This document shows, in pieces, positions 1 through 9,847 of a stretch of 58,741 nt of DNA. Each line of letters begins with the position of its first letter. The first letter of the stretch is position 1. The stretch covers positions 1 through 58,741 of the forward strand of contig JANWXY010000027.1 of NCBI GenBank assembly GCA_025057135.1. The letters run 5' to 3'. The position numbers were made by a program, and so were the translations under genes. The notes below the pieces were generated by a model. The model was not told where the DNA came from, did not search any database, and worked only from the letters and a program-made list of their open reading frames with translations. The stretch comes from Bacteroidia bacterium. Its GTDB lineage: Bacteria; Bacteroidota; Bacteroidia; SpSt-205.

Positions 1-3
1 TTC

Positions 4-2553
4 CTACTCAAAAATAACCTTCATCTCTACACGACGATTACGAGCGCGTCCTTCCGGAGTCGCATTAGACGCTATCGGACGCAGGGGACCGAAGTACTCA
101 ACCACGAATCGCCCAGCCGATACCCCCTGGGACACCAAGTAGTCTCGCACCGCCTCAGCCCGAGCTTTGGAGAGACGCATGTTGAACTCTTTGGTTCCTT
201 GATTATCCGTGTGACCTGAAATCTTCAACTTGTAGGAGGGATTCTCTATCAATAGCATAGCGAGGGTATCCAAGTAAGGGAGGGACCTTTCTCGTATAAT
301 CGCCTTGCCCGTTTCAAATTCTAAGTTGCGGAAAGCCATATCCAGGATTCGCTTTTGCTCTTTGGGGATTTCAGGACATCCACGATTAGCGCGTGTGCCA
401 GGCGTAAAGGGGCAATCATCATCTTTATCGACTACCCCATCGGCGTCCTGGTCCGCATACGGACAGCCTTTATTATCAGCAGGTCCGTATTGAGTAGGGC
501 ATCGGTCTTCGTGATCTGGCAGTCCATCTCTATCACTATCTGGACATCCTTTGAACTCAGCTTGACCCGCCGCAGTCGGGCAGGCATCTTCCTTATCAGA
601 AATTCCATCCCCGTCGGTATCTGGACATCCTTTGAAGGCTATGAGACCAGCCTGAGTAGGGCATTCATCTTGCCTATCCGGCAAACCATCACCATCGGTA
701 TCCGGACATCCCCGAAACTGTGCAAGACCACGCTCATTCGGGCAAGCGTCCTCTTTATCCGGTACATCATCGCCATCCTTATCAGGACAACCTTTGAACT
801 TGGCTAATCCTGCCTCCTCAGGACAATCATCGTCTTTATCAGGAATATCATCATTATCCCTGTCAGGACAGCCTTTGAACTTAGCCAGGCCGGCTTCGGT
901 CGGACAGGCATCTTCTTTGTTAGGAATATCGTCTCCATCTGTATCTGGACACCCTTGAAACTTAGGTACGCCTGGGTCTAATGGGCACGCATCTTCTTTA
1001 TCGGGAATATGGTCCCCGTCGCTATCTGGACAGCCCTGAAATGCCCAAACCCCAGAAGTAGTCGGACAAACATCCCGCTTATCAGAGACACCATCGTTGT
1101 CTTTATCCCTAGGCTTACGATAAGGTAAGCCCGCTTTGAACATGAAGTAGAAATCTATTGTACGCAGCGTAGGCCGTCCAAATGCCCATCCCAGACTGTT
1201 TGTGCCGAAAATAAACGGACCGAGCTTCAGAGCAAGTCCCCAGTTTTGATCTCCCCATTCATTCACACTAAAAGGTATTCCCAGCGTAAAATAGGGCGTC
1301 TCTATGCGCGGATATACCGAAAAGAATCGTAGCGTGCGCAGGTGTAGTCTATCTTTACCAAAAGGTATCATGGCTAAACCGCCCACATAGAATGGACCTA
1401 CGACATGCCAGTCTAAGTTTAGATTGAGAACAGGCTGATTGCGCAGGACGAAATCAGGATTACTATCCACTATGCCAAATCGTGCTTTCAAGGTATCATT
1501 GAAGTCCCTTATAGAGGAAAATCGTACGGGGCGCAGATTCCACTCATGTACAGCTTGGTCTATTCTGTTCTGGTTAATTTCAATCTGATTGCTAAGCGGT
1601 CCCTTGACAAAACGCATCCGAGAACGAATATCCTGTAAAGCCACACCCAATCGCAGCGCATACCGGTCCCTATCTCGACGTTCTAACCCTACTTCGCCAT
1701 CCATGTCATAGACATATCTATCATAGCGGGGCCTAAACTCATATATCAATCCAATATCCCCGCCCAGAGAAAACCTGGTCTGATTATCAAACGGACGCTC
1801 GACTATCTTATTGTATATGTCGTAATCCACATCCTTTGCATGCCCCCAGTAAAAGCGCGAGCCATCCTCGATCGCAAGCGAGTCATCGTTGTAAAACTGA
1901 TAGCGAAAACGCAAGTTATCTACATAAAAGTAGGCACTATAAACCCCATGTAAGTAGCGAAGAGTAAGACCTCCTTTGAGTAAATGTCGCCCACGATTGA
2001 GAAGCACATGGGCATAGGTCAAGGCTATATCATAGTAGGTCGCATATTGAAAGCTGATATCTTTTCCTTCTATCCATGTGCGCCAGTAGGGGGGATACTC
2101 CAAACTTTCATACACCAGCTTAGCGAGGCGATGATCTACGTTATTCAAACTGAACCGATTGCGAAAGCGTAAGTTCAGGGCTATGGCTGACCGCCTTCCT
2201 AAAGTGAGCAAAAAGCTCGGTAGAAGCACCTGATTCTCAAATCTTACATGCTTCAAAGAGGTATTTTCATAATCATCTACCAGATAGGTACGCTGAAAGT
2301 CTATAGTATCGCTAAAATCCCCCCCATTCCGAATAAAATCCGTCAGTAACTGTCGGCGCGCTCCGACGTAGTTATTAGATACATGGAGGCTCAATCCCAT
2401 GAACAGTAAGTCAAAACGGTACCGACTATCTGCTATGGATGCCGGATTGAACTGTGCTCCCAACACGCCAGCGGAGTGTCCCGTAGCAAAAGGATAATAC
2501 TGCTGAGCGACTAAGGTAGCCGTAGCTATCCAGAATAGGATAGTGCGCTTCAT
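4..2553 (-). CDS. OmpA-family outer-membrane protein with nine thrombospondin type 3 repeats
   Basis: Predicted 849-residue outer-membrane protein. Residues 1-16 form a signal peptide. Residues about 20-480 are rich in aromatic and alternating polar residues, as in a Bacteroidota beta-barrel of the DUF5723 kind. Residues 483-727 hold nine tandem modules of about 27 residues of the form DxDGDxxPDKEDACP...G...FKGCP, which are calcium-binding thrombospondin type 3 repeats with paired cysteines. Residues about 740-849 are an OmpA C-terminal domain that binds peptidoglycan, with a SGHTDNQG motif followed by an N..LS..RA..V helix. Likely role: anchoring the outer membrane to the wall, with a stiff calcium-loaded stalk between. 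It follows mutL on the same strand but has its own start-proximal promoter box (2559-2566), so it is probably transcribed alone. The ATG at 2553 agrees with both the signal peptide and the promoter. The domain calls are firm. The barrel family is less certain. Confidence 0.9.
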   Translation of the reverse strand: MKRTILFWIATATLVAQQYYPFATGHSAGVLGAQFNPASIADSRYRFDLLFMGLSLHVSNNYVGARRQLLTDFIRNGGDFSDTIDFQRTYLVDDYENTSLKHVRFENQVLLPSFLLTLGRRSAIALNLRFRNRFSLNNVDHRLAKLVYESLEYPPYWRTWIEGKDISFQYATYYDIALTYAHVLLNRGRHLLKGGLTLRYLHGVYSAYFYVDNLRFRYQFYNDDSLAIEDGSRFYWGHAKDVDYDIYNKIVERPFDNQTRFSLGGDIGLIYEFRPRYDRYVYDMDGEVGLERRDRDRYALRLGVALQDIRSRMRFVKGPLSNQIEINQNRIDQAVHEWNLRPVRFSSIRDFNDTLKARFGIVDSNPDFVLRNQPVLNLNLDWHVVGPFYVGGLAMIPFGKDRLHLRTLRFFSVYPRIETPYFTLGIPFSVNEWGDQNWGLALKLGPFIFGTNSLGWAFGRPTLRTIDFYFMFKAGLPYRKPRDKDNDGVSDKRDVCPTTSGVWAFQGCPDSDGDHIPDKEDACPLDPGVPKFQGCPDTDGDDIPNKEDACPTEAGLAKFKGCPDRDNDDIPDKDDDCPEEAGLAKFKGCPDKDGDDVPDKEDACPNERGLAQFRGCPDTDGDGLPDRQDECPTQAGLIAFKGCPDTDGDGISDKEDACPTAAGQAEFKGCPDSDRDGLPDHEDRCPTQYGPADNKGCPYADQDADGVVDKDDDCPFTPGTRANRGCPEIPKEQKRILDMAFRNLEFETGKAIIRERSLPYLDTLAMLLIENPSYKLKISGHTDNQGTKEFNMRLSKARAEAVRDYLVSQGVSAGRFVVEYFGPLRPIASNATPEGRARNRRVEMKVIFE
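373..1107 (-). repeat. Tandem array of nine ~81-bp units encoding TSP3 modules
   Basis: Nine consecutive units of about 81 bp inside the OmpA-like gene. Each encodes a 27-residue calcium-binding module ending in GCP; the ninth is 29 residues. Unit boundaries can be followed by the recurring 'ggacatcc' or 'ggacagcc' string, the complement of the GCP codons. The units have diverged in sequence, so the array is not a recent expansion, but it could vary in copy number between strains. Confidence 0.85.
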
Positions 2554-2558
2554 ATCCG

Positions 2559-2566
2559 CAAAGGTA
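2559..2566 (-). promoter_or_regulatory. Start-proximal -7 box TACCTTTG of the OmpA-like gene
   Basis: On the minus strand TACCTTTG lies 5 bases before the ATG at 2553. It matches the Bacteroidota -7 consensus TAnnTTTG. The spacing would place the transcript start at or next to the ATG. No clear -33 TTG was seen. Confidence 0.65.
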
Positions 2567-2669
2567 CTACACCGATAATAGCTGGAAATAGATAAACTTG
2601 TTTATGAAATCCACTAGCCCCAGGCTGAGCTTAGTCAAGCTGCATTTCGGAGAAAAAAGCAGGCTACTT

Positions 2670-4352
2670 CTAACCAAAAAGCCGCTCTAAAAGCCCTTCT
2701 GTCAAGAGAAACCTAATGGGCTTACCCGTAGGCGTGCGCATGGAATCCGTACAAGCCATGAGATCATTCCACAGTGCATCCACTGCCTCAGCGCTAAGCT
2801 TGTAGGGAGGACGCGGGGCGCCATATCTTGCCATGTTTAGAGCGATACGGGGGCGCCAATCTGCCGGCAAATCTTCCCCCGCTAACCGAATTACTTCTTC
2901 TAACAAAACGCCTCCTATCGCCGGAGCTAAACCTACCGGAATACTGTGTAGAACAGCTTCTTTCCCCTCTCTAATCTCCACACGAAGCCCAACCCGCTCT
3001 AAATCGGAAATAAGCTCTGCAAGTTTCGCTGCCTGTTCAGGCGAAACAGATGCATGTACTGGAAAAAGCAGCCCTTGCGAAGAGACAGGAATCTCCCTAA
3101 GGTACTGTTCATACAAAATGCGCTGGTAAGCCCTGGATATGTCTATGAGCCATACTTCCTCCTCTTTTCGCAAAACAGCGTACCGTCCGTAAAGAACCAT
3201 ACATTCATTCACGGTTGGGGAAAGCGGAGTCTCGACGATACGAGGCTCTTGAACAAGGGCATTAGCCGATGAAGCGATACTATTCTCAGTGGGAAGAGAG
3301 GATATGGACTCAGTGCTTTTTTCTATCCAATCAATAGAAGGAGTCAAGCGCCCGAGGGCCACAGCTTTTCGGACTATGCTGTACAGCATAGCTCTAATCT
3401 CCATCTCCTTCAATAGGCGAACCTCGGTTTTAGAAGGGGTGACATTCACATCCACTTGCGAGGGGTCTATGGTCAGAAATAGCCAGTACAAAGGCCGCTG
3501 TTCGCCTCGAAAGAACGGCTTATACACCTGCATAAGAGCTTGTTGAAGCCCAGCATGCCGAATGTACCGCTGATTGATAAACAAGAAGCCATCCTTGTTC
3601 TGAGTAGGTGTAGCCTCAGGTAAGACTAAGAAGCCCTGTACCTGAAAAAAAGGGGTAGTTTCATCTACTGGTACTAAATCTTCTGGCTGAACTTCTGGGT
3701 GTAGAGCGAGAATGCGCTCTCGAAGGCTGGTAGCTGGAAGGTCAAAAAGAAGAACGCCATTGTGATGATAGCGAAAGTGCCGATCGGGATGGGGATAAGC
3801 CAGCCGAAAAAACTCTTGGAGATTATGACGATGCTCCGTCACATCAGAACGCAGAGACTTTCTACGAACAGGAAGCCGATAAAAAAGCTTCTGTACGGTC
3901 AGCGTCGTCCCCGCAGCACACCGATAAGGCTCCACAAGGAGCTTTTTACCGAAAGCCATATGCACATGCGTTCCGAGCATGTCCTGGTGCCGACGAGTGA
4001 AAAGATGTACATCCGCCACCGCTGCGATACTGGCTAGCGCTTCTCCACGGAAGCCCTTGGTCAGAAGGTGATATAAGTCTTTGGCGGAGCTGATTTTAGA
4101 GGTCGCATGCCGCTCAAAGCACAACTCTGCATCTATGGGGGACATTCCCACACCATCATCGCTAACCTGAATAAGGTCTTTGCCTCCTCGTTCCGTCCAG
4201 AAACTAATATGAAAAGCCCCAGCGTCTATGGCATTTTCTCCCAGTTCCTTCACCACCGATGCTGGACGGAGGACCACTTCACCCGCAGCTATCTGGTTAA
4301 TCACCGACTCAGGCAGCACTCGTATTCGCTGCTCAAGGGCGTCGGTAGTCAT
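2670..4352 (-). CDS. mutL: DNA mismatch repair protein MutL, apparently without the endonuclease motifs
   Basis: MutL couples MutS mismatch recognition to strand removal. The N-terminal GHKL ATPase is intact: ENAIDAGA near residues 37-44 (N box), then DDGVGM, then TKGFRGEALASI. The transducer domain follows, then a short linker and a C-terminal dimerisation domain. Where nicking MutL proteins have DQHAxxExxxxE, this one has D404-I-S-R-A-Y-Q-R-I-L-Y-E. The ACR-type cysteine motif reads M507-ARYGAP, and the CPHGRP-type motif reads TPTGKP (540-545). All three metal-site motifs are therefore degenerate, although the fold can still be aligned. Length is about 560 residues. ATG 4352 is preferred over GTG 4364. 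It overlaps the preceding hydrolase gene by 20 bases and is probably the last gene of the cutA operon. Confidence 0.95.
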   Translation of the reverse strand: MTTDALEQRIRVLPESVINQIAAGEVVLRPASVVKELGENAIDAGAFHISFWTERGGKDLIQVSDDGVGMSPIDAELCFERHATSKISSAKDLYHLLTKGFRGEALASIAAVADVHLFTRRHQDMLGTHVHMAFGKKLLVEPYRCAAGTTLTVQKLFYRLPVRRKSLRSDVTEHRHNLQEFFRLAYPHPDRHFRYHHNGVLLFDLPATSLRERILALHPEVQPEDLVPVDETTPFFQVQGFLVLPEATPTQNKDGFLFINQRYIRHAGLQQALMQVYKPFFRGEQRPLYWLFLTIDPSQVDVNVTPSKTEVRLLKEMEIRAMLYSIVRKAVALGRLTPSIDWIEKSTESISSLPTENSIASSANALVQEPRIVETPLSPTVNECMVLYGRYAVLRKEEEVWLIDISRAYQRILYEQYLREIPVSSQGLLFPVHASVSPEQAAKLAELISDLERVGLRVEIREGKEAVLHSIPVGLAPAIGGVLLEEVIRLAGEDLPADWRPRIALNMARYGAPRPPYKLSAEAVDALWNDLMACTDSMRTPTGKPIRFLLTEGLLERLFG

Positions 4353-5565
4353 ACTTAAATCCACTCAAATCAGGCCTCTGGGGACGCTTCCGAGCCGTCT
4401 CGTACTTGTACAGCACCCATCCCAGCTCCTTGAGAAAGTATAGACCTCGCTTCCAAGGATATCCTGAAACGGGGGGACTATTGAGGTTGCCTTCACCCAC
4501 ATAAATCACAGAAGACAGAAAAAACTCTACCCCCAAGTCAAAATCCACTATGTAAGCCACGTCGGACAGATATCCGTAAGCTAACCCGACTTTATTGAAA
4601 ATGCGTATCCGAGAGGGTAAGCGTACAGTATCGCTTCCCCCCATCAGAAAATACTTACGCACGCCGTCGTGATATTCCTTGAGGTCGTAGTCGGGGTCGC
4701 GAGCTTCGGAAGGATACATAGACAGATAACGCCGCAATAAATGATAGGCATCCGCACTCAGTTGAAAGCGTTCTGAAGGGCGTACAGCCTTCGGAAAAAT
4801 CAGACTAATGAGCATAGTATGTGCATCTTTCAGACTGAGAGCATTTGCATTTGGCATGAGAAGGTAGGGATGCTTCTCATACGGGTGAGAGGGCATGTTT
4901 TCTGAACAAGTTTTAGGAAGGGAGAAAAGGGGGGTATTTTCCCGCAAAAAGACGACCTGCTCAGCACAAAGATTTTCCTGGGCGCTGCAGCTCCTCCCGA
5001 GCCGATGCCCTATGTAAGCTGAAGTATATCCCCGCTGCCGCAGCGTATAGGTAGCATGAACAGGCCCTACCAAAGCATAGAAGTAATCAAATGTAGGATT
5101 GTCACTAAACACCATCTGCCGCCGAATGCAGTCCGCCGCAGAGTAGGGTTCTCTTTGAATCTGGGCAAAACATCCCTTGGATTCTGCTTCTAAAACGAAT
5201 GGGGTCTTTACAGTGATGCCCTGAGCTTTTAGACGCTCTATGCGTTCCAGAGCGAGGGCGCAAAGGGGCAGCTTGACTAAACTCGCAGGATAGAAGTACT
5301 CGGTCGTATCCAACCGAAAAGCATAGTGGCGAAGAATGGGTCTGTTTTGGGCATCTCTATTCACCTGGGTGTAAATGATCTGGATGTGATAAGCCTTCGC
5401 AGCTCGGAGATAGCTTTGAAGATGAGGAGCTTTTTCAGCTAAAAAGCGACCAAGCCAGACTGTATCGGGTGCAGAGAGGCTATTTACCTGCGGACGATAG
5501 GGTTGCGGTGGGATAAACCCAATACTAAAAGTAAATCCAAGCCACACGAAAAGCGTGCCTCTCAT
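4333..5565 (-). CDS. Exported class A beta-lactamase-like serine hydrolase
   Basis: About 410 residues with an N-terminal hydrophobic export signal (residues about 4-20). It has the three signatures of the serine beta-lactamase/PBP fold in order: YPASLVKLP (SxxK with the nucleophilic serine), SDNPTFDYF (SDN loop) and NKVGLAYG (in place of KTG). This is the arrangement of the Beta-lactamase2 family, which includes many Bacteroidota hydrolases that do not cause resistance. Replacement of KTG by KVG, and long extra loops, argue against assuming drug hydrolysis. A periplasmic peptidoglycan or peptide hydrolase is as likely. ATG 5565 is chosen over an in-frame TTG at 5571. The gene overlaps the preceding DUF2279 gene by about 40 bases and mutL by 20. 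Confidence 0.75.
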   Translation of the reverse strand: MRGTLFVWLGFTFSIGFIPPQPYRPQVNSLSAPDTVWLGRFLAEKAPHLQSYLRAAKAYHIQIIYTQVNRDAQNRPILRHYAFRLDTTEYFYPASLVKLPLCALALERIERLKAQGITVKTPFVLEAESKGCFAQIQREPYSAADCIRRQMVFSDNPTFDYFYALVGPVHATYTLRQRGYTSAYIGHRLGRSCSAQENLCAEQVVFLRENTPLFSLPKTCSENMPSHPYEKHPYLLMPNANALSLKDAHTMLISLIFPKAVRPSERFQLSADAYHLLRRYLSMYPSEARDPDYDLKEYHDGVRKYFLMGGSDTVRLPSRIRIFNKVGLAYGYLSDVAYIVDFDLGVEFFLSSVIYVGEGNLNSPPVSGYPWKRGLYFLKELGWVLYKYETARKRPQRPDLSGFKYDYRRP

Positions 5566-6334
5566 ACACAAGGGCAGGGAATGGGGTCTTTATAGAGACA
5601 AATATACGCATCATCCAACGCCTTTTCTTGAAGAAAAGCTCCCAGTGTGGGTCTACGCTGAGAAGCCAACGGCGATGCTCACGAGCCCGGATTGTGGAAA
5701 TCGGCTCACGCCCATAGCCGCCTAAAAGCCCCCGTGCGCCATGCCCGATAGCTAAACCGAGAGGAAACTTTTCATGAAGTAAAACTAACCAGTAAGTTTG
5801 CCCGTTGTAATCCTTGAGTATTTGAGAAACCCCACGCCCAAGAGCCTCAGGGCGCTGCGCAGCATACGGAGAAGGAAAAAACGAAAACCGGACATCCACC
5901 CGCCAAGGAGACGAGAGCGTATTTATCCAGAAAATACCTGAGCCAACAGTATTGGACAAAGCATCCCAAAGCGAAGCCCCCCACTTAGGAAAAAAACCAT
6001 CCACCAGCTCTATACTCGTCTGAAAGCTCCAAGCTAATACCGCTCCCAACCGCCGTGCCGCCGCAGGTGAGTACCCACAAAACCTCGCCCAGTCATGATA
6101 CACCCAGCTCAGATGATAGGTAGTCCAGACGTGTCCGAGCTTATCCATTTGCTTCCATTCTCGCCCATCGTCAAAGAGCCGCCATCCTTGCGCCATTCGC
6201 CAGTCATACCAAGCCAGAAAGGGCGCACCATAAGTGCCCGCATAACTAGCAAATACCCCCCCAAAAAATAACTCGGGACGCTTAGTCGTATCGGCGAAAA
6301 ATATCGCCAGAATAATACCCAGCTCAGTAATCAA
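5525..6334 (-). CDS. DUF2279 family protein (YfiM-like), envelope-associated
   Basis: About 269 residues. The core KLGHVWTTYHLSWVYHDWARFCGYSP, followed by a helix ending in VDGFFPKWGASLWDALSNTVGS, matches the DUF2279 family, which is common in Bacteroidota and related to the lipoprotein YfiM of proteobacteria. The function is unknown. The hydrophobic N-terminus suggests a signal or membrane anchor. The probable start is a TTG that overlaps the end of cutA by 11 bases (no ATG exists until well into the domain), so translation is likely coupled. Downstream it overlaps the hydrolase gene. Confidence 0.75.
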   Translation of the reverse strand: MITELGIILAIFFADTTKRPELFFGGVFASYAGTYGAPFLAWYDWRMAQGWRLFDDGREWKQMDKLGHVWTTYHLSWVYHDWARFCGYSPAAARRLGAVLAWSFQTSIELVDGFFPKWGASLWDALSNTVGSGIFWINTLSSPWRVDVRFSFFPSPYAAQRPEALGRGVSQILKDYNGQTYWLVLLHEKFPLGLAIGHGARGLLGGYGREPISTIRAREHRRWLLSVDPHWELFFKKRRWMMRIFVSIKTPFPALVYERHAFRVAWIYF

Positions 6335-6656
6335 ATCCCGTCTCAGCAGCTAACCAGCGGAAATACTCAGGCAGCCCCTGCGTGATTGGCACTTGAAGGA
6401 TCGCAGGCACGCTATAACTGTGTTCTCTCCTGATAACCTTTTCTATCGCCTCATAGTAGGAGTATGGAGCTTTGAGTATTAGGAGAGTTTCCGCACCTTC
6501 TTGAATCTGCCCTTCCCACCAATACAGGGAGTGTATTGTAGGCAAGATATTTGCGCAAGCAGCTAACCTCTGCTCTATCACTGTCTTAGCCAAATGCTTC
6601 GCCTCTTCTAAATTCGCGCAGACGACATACACCAGCATAAACTCTGGCTGCTCCAT
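6324..6656 (-). CDS. cutA: CutA-like divalent-cation tolerance protein
   Basis: A 110-residue CutA1 protein, a ferredoxin-like trimer linked to copper and other divalent-ion tolerance in E. coli but of unclear biochemical role in most bacteria. Diagnostic stretches are VVCANLEEAKHLAK, RLAACANILPTIHSLYWWEG and the C-terminal VPAILQVPI...YFRWL. The open frame extends 17 codons further upstream, but CutA proteins begin at the strand starting here with MEQPEF. That ATG (6656) also sits 4 bases after a TACCTTCG box. First gene of the cutA-DUF2279-hydrolase-mutL run. Confidence 0.92.
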   Translation of the reverse strand: MEQPEFMLVYVVCANLEEAKHLAKTVIEQRLAACANILPTIHSLYWWEGQIQEGAETLLILKAPYSYYEAIEKVIRREHSYSVPAILQVPITQGLPEYFRWLAAETGFDY

Positions 6657-6660
6657 GCGA

Positions 6661-6668
6661 CGAAGGTA
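6661..6668 (-). promoter_or_regulatory. -7-like box TACCTTCG before cutA
   Basis: On the minus strand TACCTTCG lies 4 bases before the cutA ATG. It differs from TACCTTTG at one position. The same TTCG variant occurs before gltA and the 57-residue gene. Probable promoter for the four-gene cutA operon. Confidence 0.45.
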
Positions 6669-6744
6669 AAAGAAGTCCGCAAAGAAAAACCCATAAATAA
6701 AGTTCATCCCACCGATAGAGTAGGTGGTGCGGGGAACTTCCTGA

Positions 6745-6752
6745 TATTTTTG
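6745..6752 (+). promoter_or_regulatory. -7 box TATTTTTG upstream of the DUF2752 gene
   Basis: TATTTTTG matches TAnnTTTG and lies 4 bases before an ATG at 6757. That ATG opens a 24-codon frame, not the DUF2752 frame. See the entry at 6757-6831. Confidence 0.5.
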
Positions 6753-6782
6753 TCATATGCAGCAAAGAAATCTATCTTCCTC

Positions 6783-9204
<2,422 letters not shown>

Positions 9205-9206
9205 GA

Positions 9207-9815
9207 CTATTCAGACAGTACCGACGAAAGGGCTCTCGCCAGTCCGCTCTCCTCAAATGCCCGGGTAGGGGAGAAAGAATCCCCATACCACGGAAGCTCG
9301 CCCAACGGCTTGAATGTCCGTCGGAAATACGCTTCACTGGGATCGCCCGTAGTGCCATTTAGAACGACGCCGAGAAGGGGTATTCCTTTTGCGTGCAGCG
9401 CTTGGAGGGAAAGCCATGTATGATTCATAGCTCCAAGATAGGGGCGCACTACGAGCAGAACAGGATACCCCCAGTGGGCAAAAAGGTCTATCAAAAAATG
9501 CTCTTCCGTCACAGGCACGAATAATCCCCCTGCACCTTCTATCACTATCGGCTCCGATGGAGGCGGAGCGCATAGAGCTGCCCAATCTATTGATATACCC
9601 TCGGCTTGAGCAGCGACTAATGGAGCTGCCGGCAGCAGGAGCCGATACCGTTCCGGATAGGTGGAAATCCCCCATGCTTTTACAGTCTCTGTATCTGTGG
9701 GGCTACCGGTCTGTACTGGTTTCCAGTAAGCCCAACCAAGTCCTGCAGCCACAGCCGCAGCTACCCGAGTCTTGCCCACATCGGTATGTATCCCCGTTAC
9801 GATGATGCCTTTCAT
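9207..9815 (-). CDS. bioD: Dethiobiotin synthetase
   Basis: ATP-dependent carboxylation of 7,8-diaminopelargonic acid to dethiobiotin, the penultimate biotin step. The 202-residue protein starts with the P-loop GIHTDVGKT and continues with YWKPVQTGS and the EGAGGLFVPV loop, all standard for BioD. No other biotin gene is nearby. It is transcribed away from gltA, with only 32 bases between the two start codons, and is convergent with gyrB. Four bases upstream of its ATG there is TTTG, but the TA of the usual -7 box is missing (CTGCTTTG). Confidence 0.93.
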   Translation of the reverse strand: MKGIIVTGIHTDVGKTRVAAAVAAGLGWAYWKPVQTGSPTDTETVKAWGISTYPERYRLLLPAAPLVAAQAEGISIDWAALCAPPPSEPIVIEGAGGLFVPVTEEHFLIDLFAHWGYPVLLVVRPYLGAMNHTWLSLQALHAKGIPLLGVVLNGTTGDPSEAYFRRTFKPLGELPWYGDSFSPTRAFEESGLARALSSVLSE

Positions 9816-9835
9816 AGCGCAAAGCAGTTTATATG

Positions 9836-9843
9836 TATTTTCG
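9836..9843 (+). promoter_or_regulatory. -7-like box TATTTTCG of gltA
   Basis: TATTTTCG ends 4 bases before the gltA ATG in the 32-base gap between the divergent bioD and gltA start codons. There is no room for a conventional leader on either side. Confidence 0.45.
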
Positions 9844-9847
9844 CCGC

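Noticed and set aside
355-807. Long plus-strand open frame opposite the OmpA/TSP3 gene
   Set aside because: It mirrors the periodic repeats of the real gene on the other strand and has no protein character of its own.
373-1107. Regularly spaced repeats as a CRISPR array
   Set aside because: The repeat units are contiguous and encode calcium-binding modules in frame, with no unique spacers.
2592-2605. ATAAAC-TT-GTTTAT palindrome upstream of the OmpA-like gene as an operator
   Set aside because: Only 6-base arms in an A/T-rich gap and no second copy seen, so chance cannot be excluded.
2670-4352. MutL as a decaying pseudogene
   Set aside because: The frame is intact, the ATPase motifs are perfect and the C-terminal fold can still be aligned. 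Only the metal-site motifs differ.
4333-5565. Serine hydrolase as a beta-lactam resistance gene
   Set aside because: It has SxxK and SDN but KVG instead of KTG, and it sits in a housekeeping operon with no mobile elements, so resistance is not supported.
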